From the NCBI RefSeq assembly GCF_902706285.1, contig NZ_CACSKD010000004.1:248001-312000 (forward strand): DNA of 64,000 nucleotides. Direction: 5' to 3'. How positions within the stretch are numbered: position 1 is the first letter of the stretch; every line of letters begins with the position of its first letter. The position numbers and the translations under genes are program-made. The stretch is from Rhizobium sp. 18055 (GTDB lineage: Bacteria; Pseudomonadota; Alphaproteobacteria; Rhizobiales; Rhizobiaceae). A model generated the notes under the pieces. It ran no database searches. It saw nothing but the letters and a program-made list of their open reading frames with translations, and was not told the origin of the DNA. Positions 28,551 to 36,781 of this stretch are shown here, piece by piece.

Positions 28551-28919
28551 ATGTCCAAATCACACAGCTTTCTAGCCCTGTCTCTTGCCGCCGTTCTCGC
28601 TTTTTCCGGGCAGGCATTCGCCCATGCACATCTGACGACGAGTGATCCCGCCGACAAATCGGTGGTGGCAGGGTCGCCAGCGTCGCTCGAACTGCACTTC
28701 TCCGAGGAACTCAACATCCGTTTCTCCGGCGCCCAGATCACCGGAGCCGGCATGACAGAGATAAAGGCGGGTGAGGCGACGCTTGCCGATGAAGGGAAAA
28801 CGCTGACAGTTCCCATTCCGACCACGCTGGACGCAGGAACCTATTCTGTCGAGTGGCATGTGCTTTCTACCGACGGGCACAAGACCAACGGCCGCTATAG
28901 TTTCACGGTCAAGCCGTGA
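28551..28919 (+). CDS. copC: Copper resistance protein CopC
   Basis: A 122-residue periplasmic copper-binding protein. The signal peptide ends at the classic junction AFA-HAHLTTSDPAD, leaving His at mature position 1, the Cu(II) ligand in CopC proteins. The C-terminal part has VEWHVLSTDGHKTNG with further His ligands. The stop codon overlaps the copD GTG start (GTGA), so CopC and CopD are coupled and likely import or buffer copper together. Confidence 0.92.
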   Translation: MSKSHSFLALSLAAVLAFSGQAFAHAHLTTSDPADKSVVAGSPASLELHFSEELNIRFSGAQITGAGMTEIKAGEATLADEGKTLTVPIPTTLDAGTYSVEWHVLSTDGHKTNGRYSFTVKP

Positions 28920-29794
28920 CGCCTGAAGGCGCTCTCGTTCTTTGCCGATTTCTGTTCGACGCCGCGGCGCTATTCATATGGGGATCGTCCGCCTATCTCA
29001 GTGCCTGCGTTCCAGCGGAACTGGCAGCGGAGCTGGATCGAAAACTCCGCCGGTGGACGGTCATCGCCGTTTGGGTCGCCGTCGCGGCTTCCGCAACGAC
29101 GCTGCCATTGCGGGCGGCAACGATCGGAAATGGCTGGCCGGACGCGTTTGCGCCTTCGATGCTTGGCGGCGTGCTGTTTGAAACCGATGTCGGCTGGGCC
29201 TGGATCATCCAGGCGTGTGCGGTGGCATTGCTTGTAGTCGCAACAAGTCTGCGTGAAACCATAAGGTTGCAAGCACAGGCCATCGGCGCTGCATTCATGT
29301 TGCTCGGTCTCACCGTCAGCGGCCATGCCGCGATGAACGATGGCTGGTTGCGGGTGGTGCACCGGCTCAACGACGGTCTCCACCTTCTGTCGGGCGGTGC
29401 ATGGCTGGGCGCGCTCGTCCCCGTCCTGCTGATCGTGCCGATGCTGGGAGGGGGGCGACGACCTGAAGACGCCAGGCTGGCGCTGATGCGTTTCTCGACG
29501 GCCGGGCACGTTGCGGTTGCGCTCGTCATTCTCTCCGGCATCGTCAATACGCTGCTGATCGTCGGCACGGTTCCGTGGGACTGGTCATTCAGATATCAAC
29601 GGCTGCTCAGCATCAAGATATTGCTGGTCGCGGTCATGGCGGCGGTGGCGATCATCAACCGGTATGTCGTCGTGCCGAGGCTTGGGCGCGGCCCGTCACT
29701 GCGGGCATTGAAGAGCTTCATCATCGCCGAAATCTGCCTCGGCCTGGCCGTTATCGGCGTGGTCGCCTGGTTCGGTACATTGCAGCCGGTCTGA
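28916..29794 (+). CDS. copD: Copper resistance/import membrane protein CopD
   Basis: A 292-residue inner-membrane protein with about eight hydrophobic helices (CopD domain, with the LHLLSGGAWLGALVPVLLI segment near residues 157-175). It is thought to move copper from CopC into the cytoplasm. GTG start within the copC stop codon. Length matches stand-alone CopD proteins. Confidence 0.88.
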   Translation: MTPEGALVLCRFLFDAAALFIWGSSAYLSACVPAELAAELDRKLRRWTVIAVWVAVAASATTLPLRAATIGNGWPDAFAPSMLGGVLFETDVGWAWIIQACAVALLVVATSLRETIRLQAQAIGAAFMLLGLTVSGHAAMNDGWLRVVHRLNDGLHLLSGGAWLGALVPVLLIVPMLGGGRRPEDARLALMRFSTAGHVAVALVILSGIVNTLLIVGTVPWDWSFRYQRLLSIKILLVAVMAAVAIINRYVVVPRLGRGPSLRALKSFIIAEICLGLAVIGVVAWFGTLQPV

Positions 29795-29915
29795 GTCTTG
29801 CTGCATTGCGGCAACGCCTCTACGTCAAATGACTGTGCCCGTCGTTTTTTCGCTTTAACACATTGTCGCGCCGTGCCATTTTCGCTGCAACATTGCACAC
29901 GATAAGAGGCATCCC

Positions 29916-30518
29916 ATGTTTTCGAAGAGCATCAAATTCAACGCTGCGGTCGCAGCCATTGTTCTCGCTCCATCCCTGGCCTTTGCTCATACAGGCGTCG
30001 GCGAAACGGTTGGCTTCGTGCATGGCTTCAGCCACCCGCTGTCAGGCCTCGACCACATCCTGGCGATGGTGATGGTCGGCGTTCTCGCGTGGCAGATTGG
30101 CGGTCGTGCTGTCTGGATCGTGCCGACCACTTTCGTGGCCGTGATGGCAGTCGGCGGGGCACTCGGGATGATGGGCATCGCCATTCCATTCGTGGAAGCG
30201 GGTATTGCGCTATCGGTGATTGTTCTCGGTGCCGTCATCGCGCTCGGCATTCGTGCGCCCGTTGCCATTGCAGCCGGCATGGTCGGGCTGTTTGCGATCT
30301 TTCACGGCCACGCCCATGGCTCCGAGATGCCAGCGGCTGCTGGCGGCATTGCCTACGCCGCGGGCTTCATGATTGCCACGGCTGTCCTCCACATTGCAGG
30401 CCTTGCGCTCGGATTTGTGATCGCCAAGGTTGGCGATGCAAGAGGTGCATTCGTCACTCGCTCGGCGGGTGGGCTCGCAGCGCTTGCCGGCGTCGGGCTC
30501 CTGACCGGTCTTATCTGA
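29916..30518 (+). CDS. HupE/UreJ-family metal permease
   Basis: A 200-residue membrane protein with a signal peptide (cleaved near AFA-HTGVG) and about six helices. It has the HupE/UreJ signature HPLSGLDHILAMVMVG (about residues 35-50), associated with nickel or cobalt uptake. No hydrogenase or urease gene is nearby. Its position after CopCD could mean it handles copper here, but cobalt for the cobalamin genes is another possibility. An intrinsic terminator follows. Confidence 0.88.
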   Translation: MFSKSIKFNAAVAAIVLAPSLAFAHTGVGETVGFVHGFSHPLSGLDHILAMVMVGVLAWQIGGRAVWIVPTTFVAVMAVGGALGMMGIAIPFVEAGIALSVIVLGAVIALGIRAPVAIAAGMVGLFAIFHGHAHGSEMPAAAGGIAYAAGFMIATAVLHIAGLALGFVIAKVGDARGAFVTRSAGGLAALAGVGLLTGLI

Positions 30519-30544
30519 GATAGAACGTTTCGACTGAAACAAGG

Positions 30545-30572
30545 AAGCCCGGGTTCGACGCCCGGGCTTTCC
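30545..30572 (+). terminator. Intrinsic terminator after the hupE-like gene
   Basis: Perfect 9-bp stem AAGCCCGGG (30545-30553) with CCCGGGCTT (30561-30569), loop of seven bases, followed by TTTCC. Confidence 0.8.
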
Positions 30573-30610
30573 GGTTTCAGTCGCACATTATACCGCGATT
30601 GTGCTGGCCA

Positions 30611-31018
30611 TCAGTTGAAGCTGATGCGCGCTTCCGAAGCCTGCTTCAGAGTTCTTTCGACTGTCGAAGGCATCGCCGGCTTGGTGACAACTCCCAAGGC
30701 ACCGTTCAGCCTGTCAGCGACAGCCTCGGGATTGCCGGTCATGAACACCACGGTCACGCCGAACTCTTCGACCAGCCGCCGACCGATCTCCGGGCCCGTC
30801 GGTCCGTCGGACAGATTGACATCGACGAAAGCGATGTCGGCAAGGGCTGCGAGTTGCAGTGCCTGATCCTGCCCGTTTGCAAGCCCCGCGACATCGAAGC
30901 CCATTGCCTTCACCGTTTCCTCCAGGTCGAGGGCGATGAACAACTCGTCCTCGACGATCAGCACACGGTGTCTTGGCCTGATTTCATTCTGTGAACTGTA
31001 CTCAACGCTGGTGCCCAC
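30611..31018 (-). CDS. Receiver-only response regulator under an EcfG promoter
   Basis: A 135-residue single-domain response regulator. All receiver residues are present: acidic pair VEDE (near residue 23), phospho-acceptor Asp in FVDVNL (Asp66), the Thr in FMTGNPE and the Lys in VTKPAM. No output domain follows, so it would act through protein contact or phosphotransfer. I chose the GTG at 31018 because AGGGGG lies five bases upstream and the predicted EcfG transcript begins about 36 bases earlier. The ATG at 31054 would make the message leaderless. Confidence 0.85.
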   Translation of the reverse strand: MGTSVEYSSQNEIRPRHRVLIVEDELFIALDLEETVKAMGFDVAGLANGQDQALQLAALADIAFVDVNLSDGPTGPEIGRRLVEEFGVTVVFMTGNPEAVADRLNGALGVVTKPAMPSTVERTLKQASEARISFN

Positions 31019-31060
31019 AATGGCCCCCTGTTTATCATTTCTGTCAGAACTCATGCAGAC

Positions 31061-31085
31061 AACGGGGCGGCAACAGATATGTTCC
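31061..31085 (-). promoter_or_regulatory. EcfG (general stress sigma) promoter
   Basis: Minus-strand GGAAC (complement of 31081-31085), 16 bases, then CGTT (complement of 31061-31064): a perfect match to the EcfG consensus. Predicted transcription starts near 31054 and reads the receiver-only regulator. Confidence 0.72.
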
Positions 31086-31306
31086 GTCGCGGCGCAGCTT
31101 ATTTTACAGGTAAGATATTGTTAACGTTAAAAGATATTTAATTTCAGCCGCTGCCCGCAAGCTGCAGCACGCAGATCGATCGGCTTTTCCGGCCCCGCAG
31201 AAGACACCAAACTTTGCCGCCGGACCGCTCATTCGCCGAGTTGACAAGCTGGGCAGGAGTCGGGAGAGTCGCCACCAAATCAGGCGCCGAATATTGGGGG
31301 GATACT

Positions 31307-34300
31307 ATGTCCGCACGCGCGTTCTTGGCAGCCGCTACCGTTGTCCTTTCGACCATTCTTTCGGGCTCTGTGACTTTCTCCGCGGATACGAAGCGCGAGA
31401 TCCAGACGGTGCGCGACGCCGATTATTTCGGCTTCGACCTGCGCAGCGAGCAGGATGTCTCGCTCGACCAGTGCAAGAATTCCTGCATCGGCGACAAGTC
31501 GTGCAAGGCCTTCACCTATAATCCGAAAGTAAGCTGGTGCTTCCTGAAGTCCGACTTCAAGACGATGAACGCTTTCCCCGGTGCCATCGCCGGAAAGATC
31601 GTCGAGACATCCGGAAAGCAGGAACCGGACCTGGGCGTTGCCCCGCGCATCGGCTTCCTCTCCGGCGACGTGCTGCAGCAGGCGCGCGACGACAAGGCAA
31701 ACCTTGAGGTCGCCGATGACCAGCAGGGCCAGTCGGCCGACAGCTTGATCGCCAATGCGCGGATCGACCTGACCGCAAAAAATGTCGTCGATGCGCTCAG
31801 ATCCTTCCGCAGCGCGCTGGCGATCACGCCTGAGAATGGCGATCTCTGGCTGGAAACGGCACGCACCGGCGACAGCTTCGTCAAGACCGACGACAACAAT
31901 GGCGGCGACATCTATGCCCAGGCGGTGCTGGCCGCGATCAACGGCTACGACCTGACGCGGACAATCTCCAGCCGTGCCGATGCACTGGCCGTGCTTGCCG
32001 CAGCACTTGAGAAAAACACCAATTACCGCGCCGCGCTGAATGCCTACAAAGCAAGCCTGGCGCTGGTGAACTCCAAGCAAGTGCAGGCCGCTTTCCTGCA
32101 GCTGAAATCGACGCAGGGCTTCCGGATCACCGAACACACCGTCGATGCCGACAGCGCCACGCCGCGCGCCTGCGTCACCTTCTCGGACACGCTGGTCAAG
32201 ACCACCGACTACACCCCCTTCGTGACCCTGAATGGCACCTCGCCCAAGGCGCTCGAGACCAAGGACAAGCAGATCTGCGTCGAAGGCCTGACGCATGGCG
32301 AAAACTACAAGATCGCCTTCCGCACCGGCCTGCCGTCGTCAGAGGATGAAGTGCTGGAAGCGCCGGTCACTCTCGACATCTATGTCAAGGACCGGACCGC
32401 CAGCGTCCGCTTCACCGGCGACAGCTTCGTGCTGCCATCGACGGCGCGCCGCGGCATTCCGCTCGTTTCCGTCAACATGGCCGCGGCCAATCTCAAGCTT
32501 TACCGCATCGGCGATCGCGGCATCGCTCCGCTTCTGACGAGCTCGCAGTTCCTGACCCAGCTCGACGGCTACAGTGCCCAGCGGATCCAGGACGAGAGCG
32601 GTGAACTGGTCTGGCAGGGCGCCATCGATATCGCCAACGATCTGAACAAGGACGTCGTCACCAGCTTCCCGGTCGATGAGGCGCTTCCCGAGCGCAAGCC
32701 CGGCGTCTATGTGCTGACGGCGACCGCGGCCAATGCGCCGGATCAGGACTGGAATTCGCAGGCGACCCAATGGTTCGTCGTCTCCGATATCGGTGTCACC
32801 ACCTATGCCGGCACCGATGGCTTGAATGTCTTCGCCCGCTCGCTGGCCTCGGCCCAGCCGATGGCAGGCGTGGAATTGCAGCTTCTGGCCAAGAACAACG
32901 AAGTTCTCGGCACCGCCACCACCGATGACAATGGCCGCGCCACCTTCACTGCCGGCCTGATCCGCGGCACCTCGGCGTTGACGCCTGCTGTCATCACCGC
33001 CAAGAACGGCACGTCCGATTACGTCTTCCTCGACATGACCCGCGCCGGCTTCGATCTCTCCGATCGCGGCGTCACCGGCCGTGCCTCGCCGGGCGCGATC
33101 GACGTTCTCACCTTCACCGAACGCGGCATCTACCGTGTCGGAGAGACGGTTCATGCCTCGGCACTCGCACGCGACACCGATGGCAAGGCTGTCGAAAACC
33201 TGCCGCTGACCTTCATTTTCCTCCGTCCCGATGGTGTCGAGGATCGCCGTATCGTCAGCCAGACCAGCAATCTCGGTGGCTACAACATCGATTTCGCCGT
33301 TCAGGACAACGCCATGCGCGGCACCTGGACGATGAACATCCACACCGATCCGAAGGGTTCGCCGATCGCCAGCAAAAGCTTCCTGGTCGACGACTTCGTG
33401 CCTGATCGCACCGACATGGAGTTGAAGACCGAGGCCAAGGTGATCGGCCCGGATACGCCGGCGACCATCAACATCACCGGCAAATATCTTTATGGCGCGC
33501 CCGCGGCGGGCCTGACGCTCGAAGGCGATGTGGTCATCAAGCCGACCCGACAGGCCGATGCCTTCCCCGGCTACTTCTTCGGCCTTGCCGACGAGGAAGC
33601 CAGCGAGGATTCCCGCCAGTCGATCGAGGGTCTGCCCGACCTCGATGAGAAGGGCGAGGGCGTTACCGAGCTGACGGTTGGCGAGCTGCCGGCGACAACG
33701 CAGCTGCTCAACGCCACCGTCTATATCCGAATGCAGGAGAGCGGTGGCCGCGCCATCGAGCGTTCGCTGGTGCTGCCGGTCACGAACCAGGGTCCGATGA
33801 TCGGCATCAAGCCCGAATTTTCCGGCGATCTCGGTGAGAACTCGACCGCCAACTTCACCGTCATCGGCGTCAGCGCCGATGGGGCGAAGGAAGAGATGAA
33901 AGGGCTGCGCTGGAAGCTCTACAAGCTGAACCGCGATTACCAGTGGTATCGCGACGGCACCGCCTGGAAATACGAGCCTGTCTACACCGCCGAGCAGGTC
34001 GGCAACGGCAATGTCGATGCCGGCACCGATGGCGCCAAGATCGCCTCGCCGGTGCAGTGGGGCCGTTACCGCCTGGAAGTCGAGAGCACCGATGCCGATG
34101 GTCCGACCTCCAGCGTCGAGTTCGATGCCGGCTGGTTCGTGCAGGCAACCTCGACGGAAACGCCGGACGGTCTGGAGATTGCCCTCGACAAGGACAGCTA
34201 CAAGATCGGCGACACCGCCAAGCTGAAGGTTTCCTCGCGCTATGCCGGCGAACTGATGATCGCAGCCGGCACGGAAACGCTGGTTGCCGTGCAGAATGCC

Positions 34301-36781
34301 GAGATCGGCGACAAGGGCGGCGAGGTGGATATTCCCGTCACCGCCGCTTGGGGGGCAGGTGCCTATGTCACCGCGACACTGTTCCGTCCCGGCGATGCGC
34401 AGGACAGCCACATGCCGATGCGTGCCATCGGCGTGAAATGGCTGAAGGTCGATCCCGAAGACCGCGCCCTGCAGGTGAAGATCGATGCTCCGGAAAAGAT
34501 GCTGCCGCGCGGACCGCTGCCGATTACCCTTGCGGTGGCCGGTGCCGGAGCCAATGAGGATGCCTACGTGACGGTTGCCGCCGTCGATGTCGGCATTCTC
34601 AATCTCACCCGCTATGAAGCGCCGAACCCTGAAGACTGGTATTTCGGCCAGCGCCAGCTTGGCCTTGAAATCCGCGATCTCTATGGTCGGCTGATCGACG
34701 GCTCGCTTGGCGCGACCGGCAAGCTCCGCACCGGCGGCGACGGCGGCGCGATTGCGCTGCAGGCCAGCCCGCCGACCCAAAAACTGGTCGCATTCTTCTC
34801 GGGTCCGGTGAAGCTGGATGCCGAGGGCAAGGCGCAGGTCAGTTTCGATATTCCGCAGTTCAACGGTACGGCCCGCCTGATGGCGGTTGCCTGGTCGAAG
34901 TCGGGCGTCGGCCATGCGACCAGGGACGTCATCATCCGCGATCCCGTTGTCGTCACGGCCAGCCTGCCGCGCTTCCTGGCACCGGGAGACAAGTCGGAAC
35001 TGCGCCTCGATATCGCCAACACCGATGCCCCTGCCGGCGATTACAAGCTTGCGGTCACAGGCAACGATGCCGTCGGCGTCGATCAGGGCGCGCAGACGAT
35101 CCGTCTCGAAGCCGGTGCCAAGCAGGCGCTGACACTTGCCGTCACCGGTCTGCAGCCGGGCAATGGCAGCGTCTCGATCAACCTGTCGGACGCATCGGGT
35201 CTATCGCTCGACCAGAGTCTCGACGTTCCCGTTCGGCCGGCGGTGCTGCCGGTCACCGAGCGTCGTGTTCTGGCGTTGAAGCCAGGCGCGAAGCTTATGA
35301 TTGACAAGGCGCTTCTGGCCGACAGCGTGCTGCCCGGCGCCTCGATCAGCGTCAACGTCACGAGATCGGCTGCCTTCGACATCCCGGCGCTGCTGATGTC
35401 GCTCGACCGCTACCCCTTCGGTTGCGCCGAGCAAACCACCAGCCGTGCGCTGCCGCTGCTCTATCTCAGCGAACTGGCCGAGCAGGCGGGCCTCGACAGC
35501 GATGCCGATATCAAGAAGCGCGTGCAGGATGCGATCTATCGCGTTCTCTCCTATCAGGCGTCTGCGGGAAGCTTTGGCCTCTGGGGCCCGGATAGCGGCG
35601 ATCTATGGCTCGATTCCTACGTCACCGATTTCCTGACGCGGGCGCGCGAACAGAAATACGACGTGCCGGACCGGGCTTTGGCACAGGCTCTGGAGAACCT
35701 GCAGAACGCCTTGAGCTACGACGTCAATGTCAAGGAGCAGGGCGACCAGATCGCCTATGCGCTCTATGTGCTGGCCCGCAACAAGAAGGCGGCGATCAGC
35801 GATCTCAGATACTACGCCGACACGATGATCAACGACTTCCCGACGCCGCTGGCAAAAGCACATATCGCGGCTGCCCTGGCGCTTTATGGCGATGCAACGC
35901 GCTCGAAGAACATCTTCGTCGACGCGCTGCAGATGTCGGCCCAGTCGATGGTGACGCGGGTCAACCTGTCTCGCACCGATTACGGCTCGGTCCTCAGAGA
36001 TGGTGCCGCGATCCTGGCGCTTGCCGCCGAAAGCCGCCCGGTGCCGCCGATCGTGCCTGAGCTTGCCAAGGCCGTCGCCAAGGAATGGGAGCGCAACAAA
36101 TATACCAGCACCCAGGAACAGGCCTGGATGCTGCTGGCCGCCCGCGCCATCCAGGGTGGCGACGATTCGCTGAAGATCGACGTCAACGGGGCGCTGCATA
36201 GCGGCGCCTACATGGCACGGATGACGGGCGAAGCGCTGGTTGACCATCCACTGACGCTCACCAACCAGACCAGCGACGCTGTCTCGGCTGTGGTGACGAC
36301 GGTTGCAGCACCGGTGGTGCCGCTGCCGGCCGGCGGCGACGGCTTTGCCATCGACCGCAGCTACTACACGCTGGATGGCGAACAGGCGAATGTCTCGGAA
36401 GCCAAGCAGAACGAGCGGTATGTGGTGGTGCTGCACGTCACGGAGAGCAACAAGTGGCCGTCGCGGATCGTCATCACCGATCTGCTGCCAGCCGGCTTCC
36501 AGATCGACAATCCAAGCCTTGTTGATAGCGCGCAGCTGACCAACTTCGACTGGATCGGCGAGGTCACGGCTGCCCACACCGAATTCCGCAACGACCGTTT
36601 CGTCGCGGCCTTCAACCGCAGCGCCGATGACAACCGCGAGGTCAATGTCGCCTACGTCGTGCGTGCCGTCACACCCGGCACCTACGACCATCCGGCGGCC
36701 AACGTCGAGGACATGTATCGGCCGCAGCTGTCGGCGCGCACCGCGACCGGCAAGATGGAGGTCGTGGCGGCACAGCCATGA
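31307..36781 (+). CDS. Bacterial alpha-2-macroglobulin with N-terminal PAN/Apple domain
   Basis: An 1824-residue periplasmic protease-trap protein. After a signal peptide (cleaved near VTFSA-DTKR) comes a cysteine-rich PAN/Apple domain (about residues 27-95: CKNSC, KSCKAFTYNP, SWCFLKSDF), a helical repeat stretch, macroglobulin domains and the A2M core. The thioester motif GCAEQ is at residues 1372-1376, so covalent trapping of proteases is possible. E. coli YfhM is the model. The ATG at 31307 follows GGGGGGA and begins at the signal peptide. It ends in an ATGA overlap with pbpC, the usual partner that repairs the wall when the envelope is attacked. Confidence 0.92.
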   Translation: MSARAFLAAATVVLSTILSGSVTFSADTKREIQTVRDADYFGFDLRSEQDVSLDQCKNSCIGDKSCKAFTYNPKVSWCFLKSDFKTMNAFPGAIAGKIVETSGKQEPDLGVAPRIGFLSGDVLQQARDDKANLEVADDQQGQSADSLIANARIDLTAKNVVDALRSFRSALAITPENGDLWLETARTGDSFVKTDDNNGGDIYAQAVLAAINGYDLTRTISSRADALAVLAAALEKNTNYRAALNAYKASLALVNSKQVQAAFLQLKSTQGFRITEHTVDADSATPRACVTFSDTLVKTTDYTPFVTLNGTSPKALETKDKQICVEGLTHGENYKIAFRTGLPSSEDEVLEAPVTLDIYVKDRTASVRFTGDSFVLPSTARRGIPLVSVNMAAANLKLYRIGDRGIAPLLTSSQFLTQLDGYSAQRIQDESGELVWQGAIDIANDLNKDVVTSFPVDEALPERKPGVYVLTATAANAPDQDWNSQATQWFVVSDIGVTTYAGTDGLNVFARSLASAQPMAGVELQLLAKNNEVLGTATTDDNGRATFTAGLIRGTSALTPAVITAKNGTSDYVFLDMTRAGFDLSDRGVTGRASPGAIDVLTFTERGIYRVGETVHASALARDTDGKAVENLPLTFIFLRPDGVEDRRIVSQTSNLGGYNIDFAVQDNAMRGTWTMNIHTDPKGSPIASKSFLVDDFVPDRTDMELKTEAKVIGPDTPATINITGKYLYGAPAAGLTLEGDVVIKPTRQADAFPGYFFGLADEEASEDSRQSIEGLPDLDEKGEGVTELTVGELPATTQLLNATVYIRMQESGGRAIERSLVLPVTNQGPMIGIKPEFSGDLGENSTANFTVIGVSADGAKEEMKGLRWKLYKLNRDYQWYRDGTAWKYEPVYTAEQVGNGNVDAGTDGAKIASPVQWGRYRLEVESTDADGPTSSVEFDAGWFVQATSTETPDGLEIALDKDSYKIGDTAKLKVSSRYAGELMIAAGTETLVAVQNAEIGDKGGEVDIPVTAAWGAGAYVTATLFRPGDAQDSHMPMRAIGVKWLKVDPEDRALQVKIDAPEKMLPRGPLPITLAVAGAGANEDAYVTVAAVDVGILNLTRYEAPNPEDWYFGQRQLGLEIRDLYGRLIDGSLGATGKLRTGGDGGAIALQASPPTQKLVAFFSGPVKLDAEGKAQVSFDIPQFNGTARLMAVAWSKSGVGHATRDVIIRDPVVVTASLPRFLAPGDKSELRLDIANTDAPAGDYKLAVTGNDAVGVDQGAQTIRLEAGAKQALTLAVTGLQPGNGSVSINLSDASGLSLDQSLDVPVRPAVLPVTERRVLALKPGAKLMIDKALLADSVLPGASISVNVTRSAAFDIPALLMSLDRYPFGCAEQTTSRALPLLYLSELAEQAGLDSDADIKKRVQDAIYRVLSYQASAGSFGLWGPDSGDLWLDSYVTDFLTRAREQKYDVPDRALAQALENLQNALSYDVNVKEQGDQIAYALYVLARNKKAAISDLRYYADTMINDFPTPLAKAHIAAALALYGDATRSKNIFVDALQMSAQSMVTRVNLSRTDYGSVLRDGAAILALAAESRPVPPIVPELAKAVAKEWERNKYTSTQEQAWMLLAARAIQGGDDSLKIDVNGALHSGAYMARMTGEALVDHPLTLTNQTSDAVSAVVTTVAAPVVPLPAGGDGFAIDRSYYTLDGEQANVSEAKQNERYVVVLHVTESNKWPSRIVITDLLPAGFQIDNPSLVDSAQLTNFDWIGEVTAAHTEFRNDRFVAAFNRSADDNREVNVAYVVRAVTPGTYDHPAANVEDMYRPQLSARTATGKMEVVAAQP

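Noticed and set aside
30545..30572. GGTTCGA-like sequence suggesting a tRNA T-arm
   Set aside because: It is the loop of an intrinsic terminator; no acceptor or anticodon stem surrounds it.
32339..34915. An 858-codon frame opposite the alpha-2-macroglobulin gene
   Set aside because: Complement of a well-conserved high-GC gene; the translation is repetitive in Gly, Arg and Asp and has no start site.
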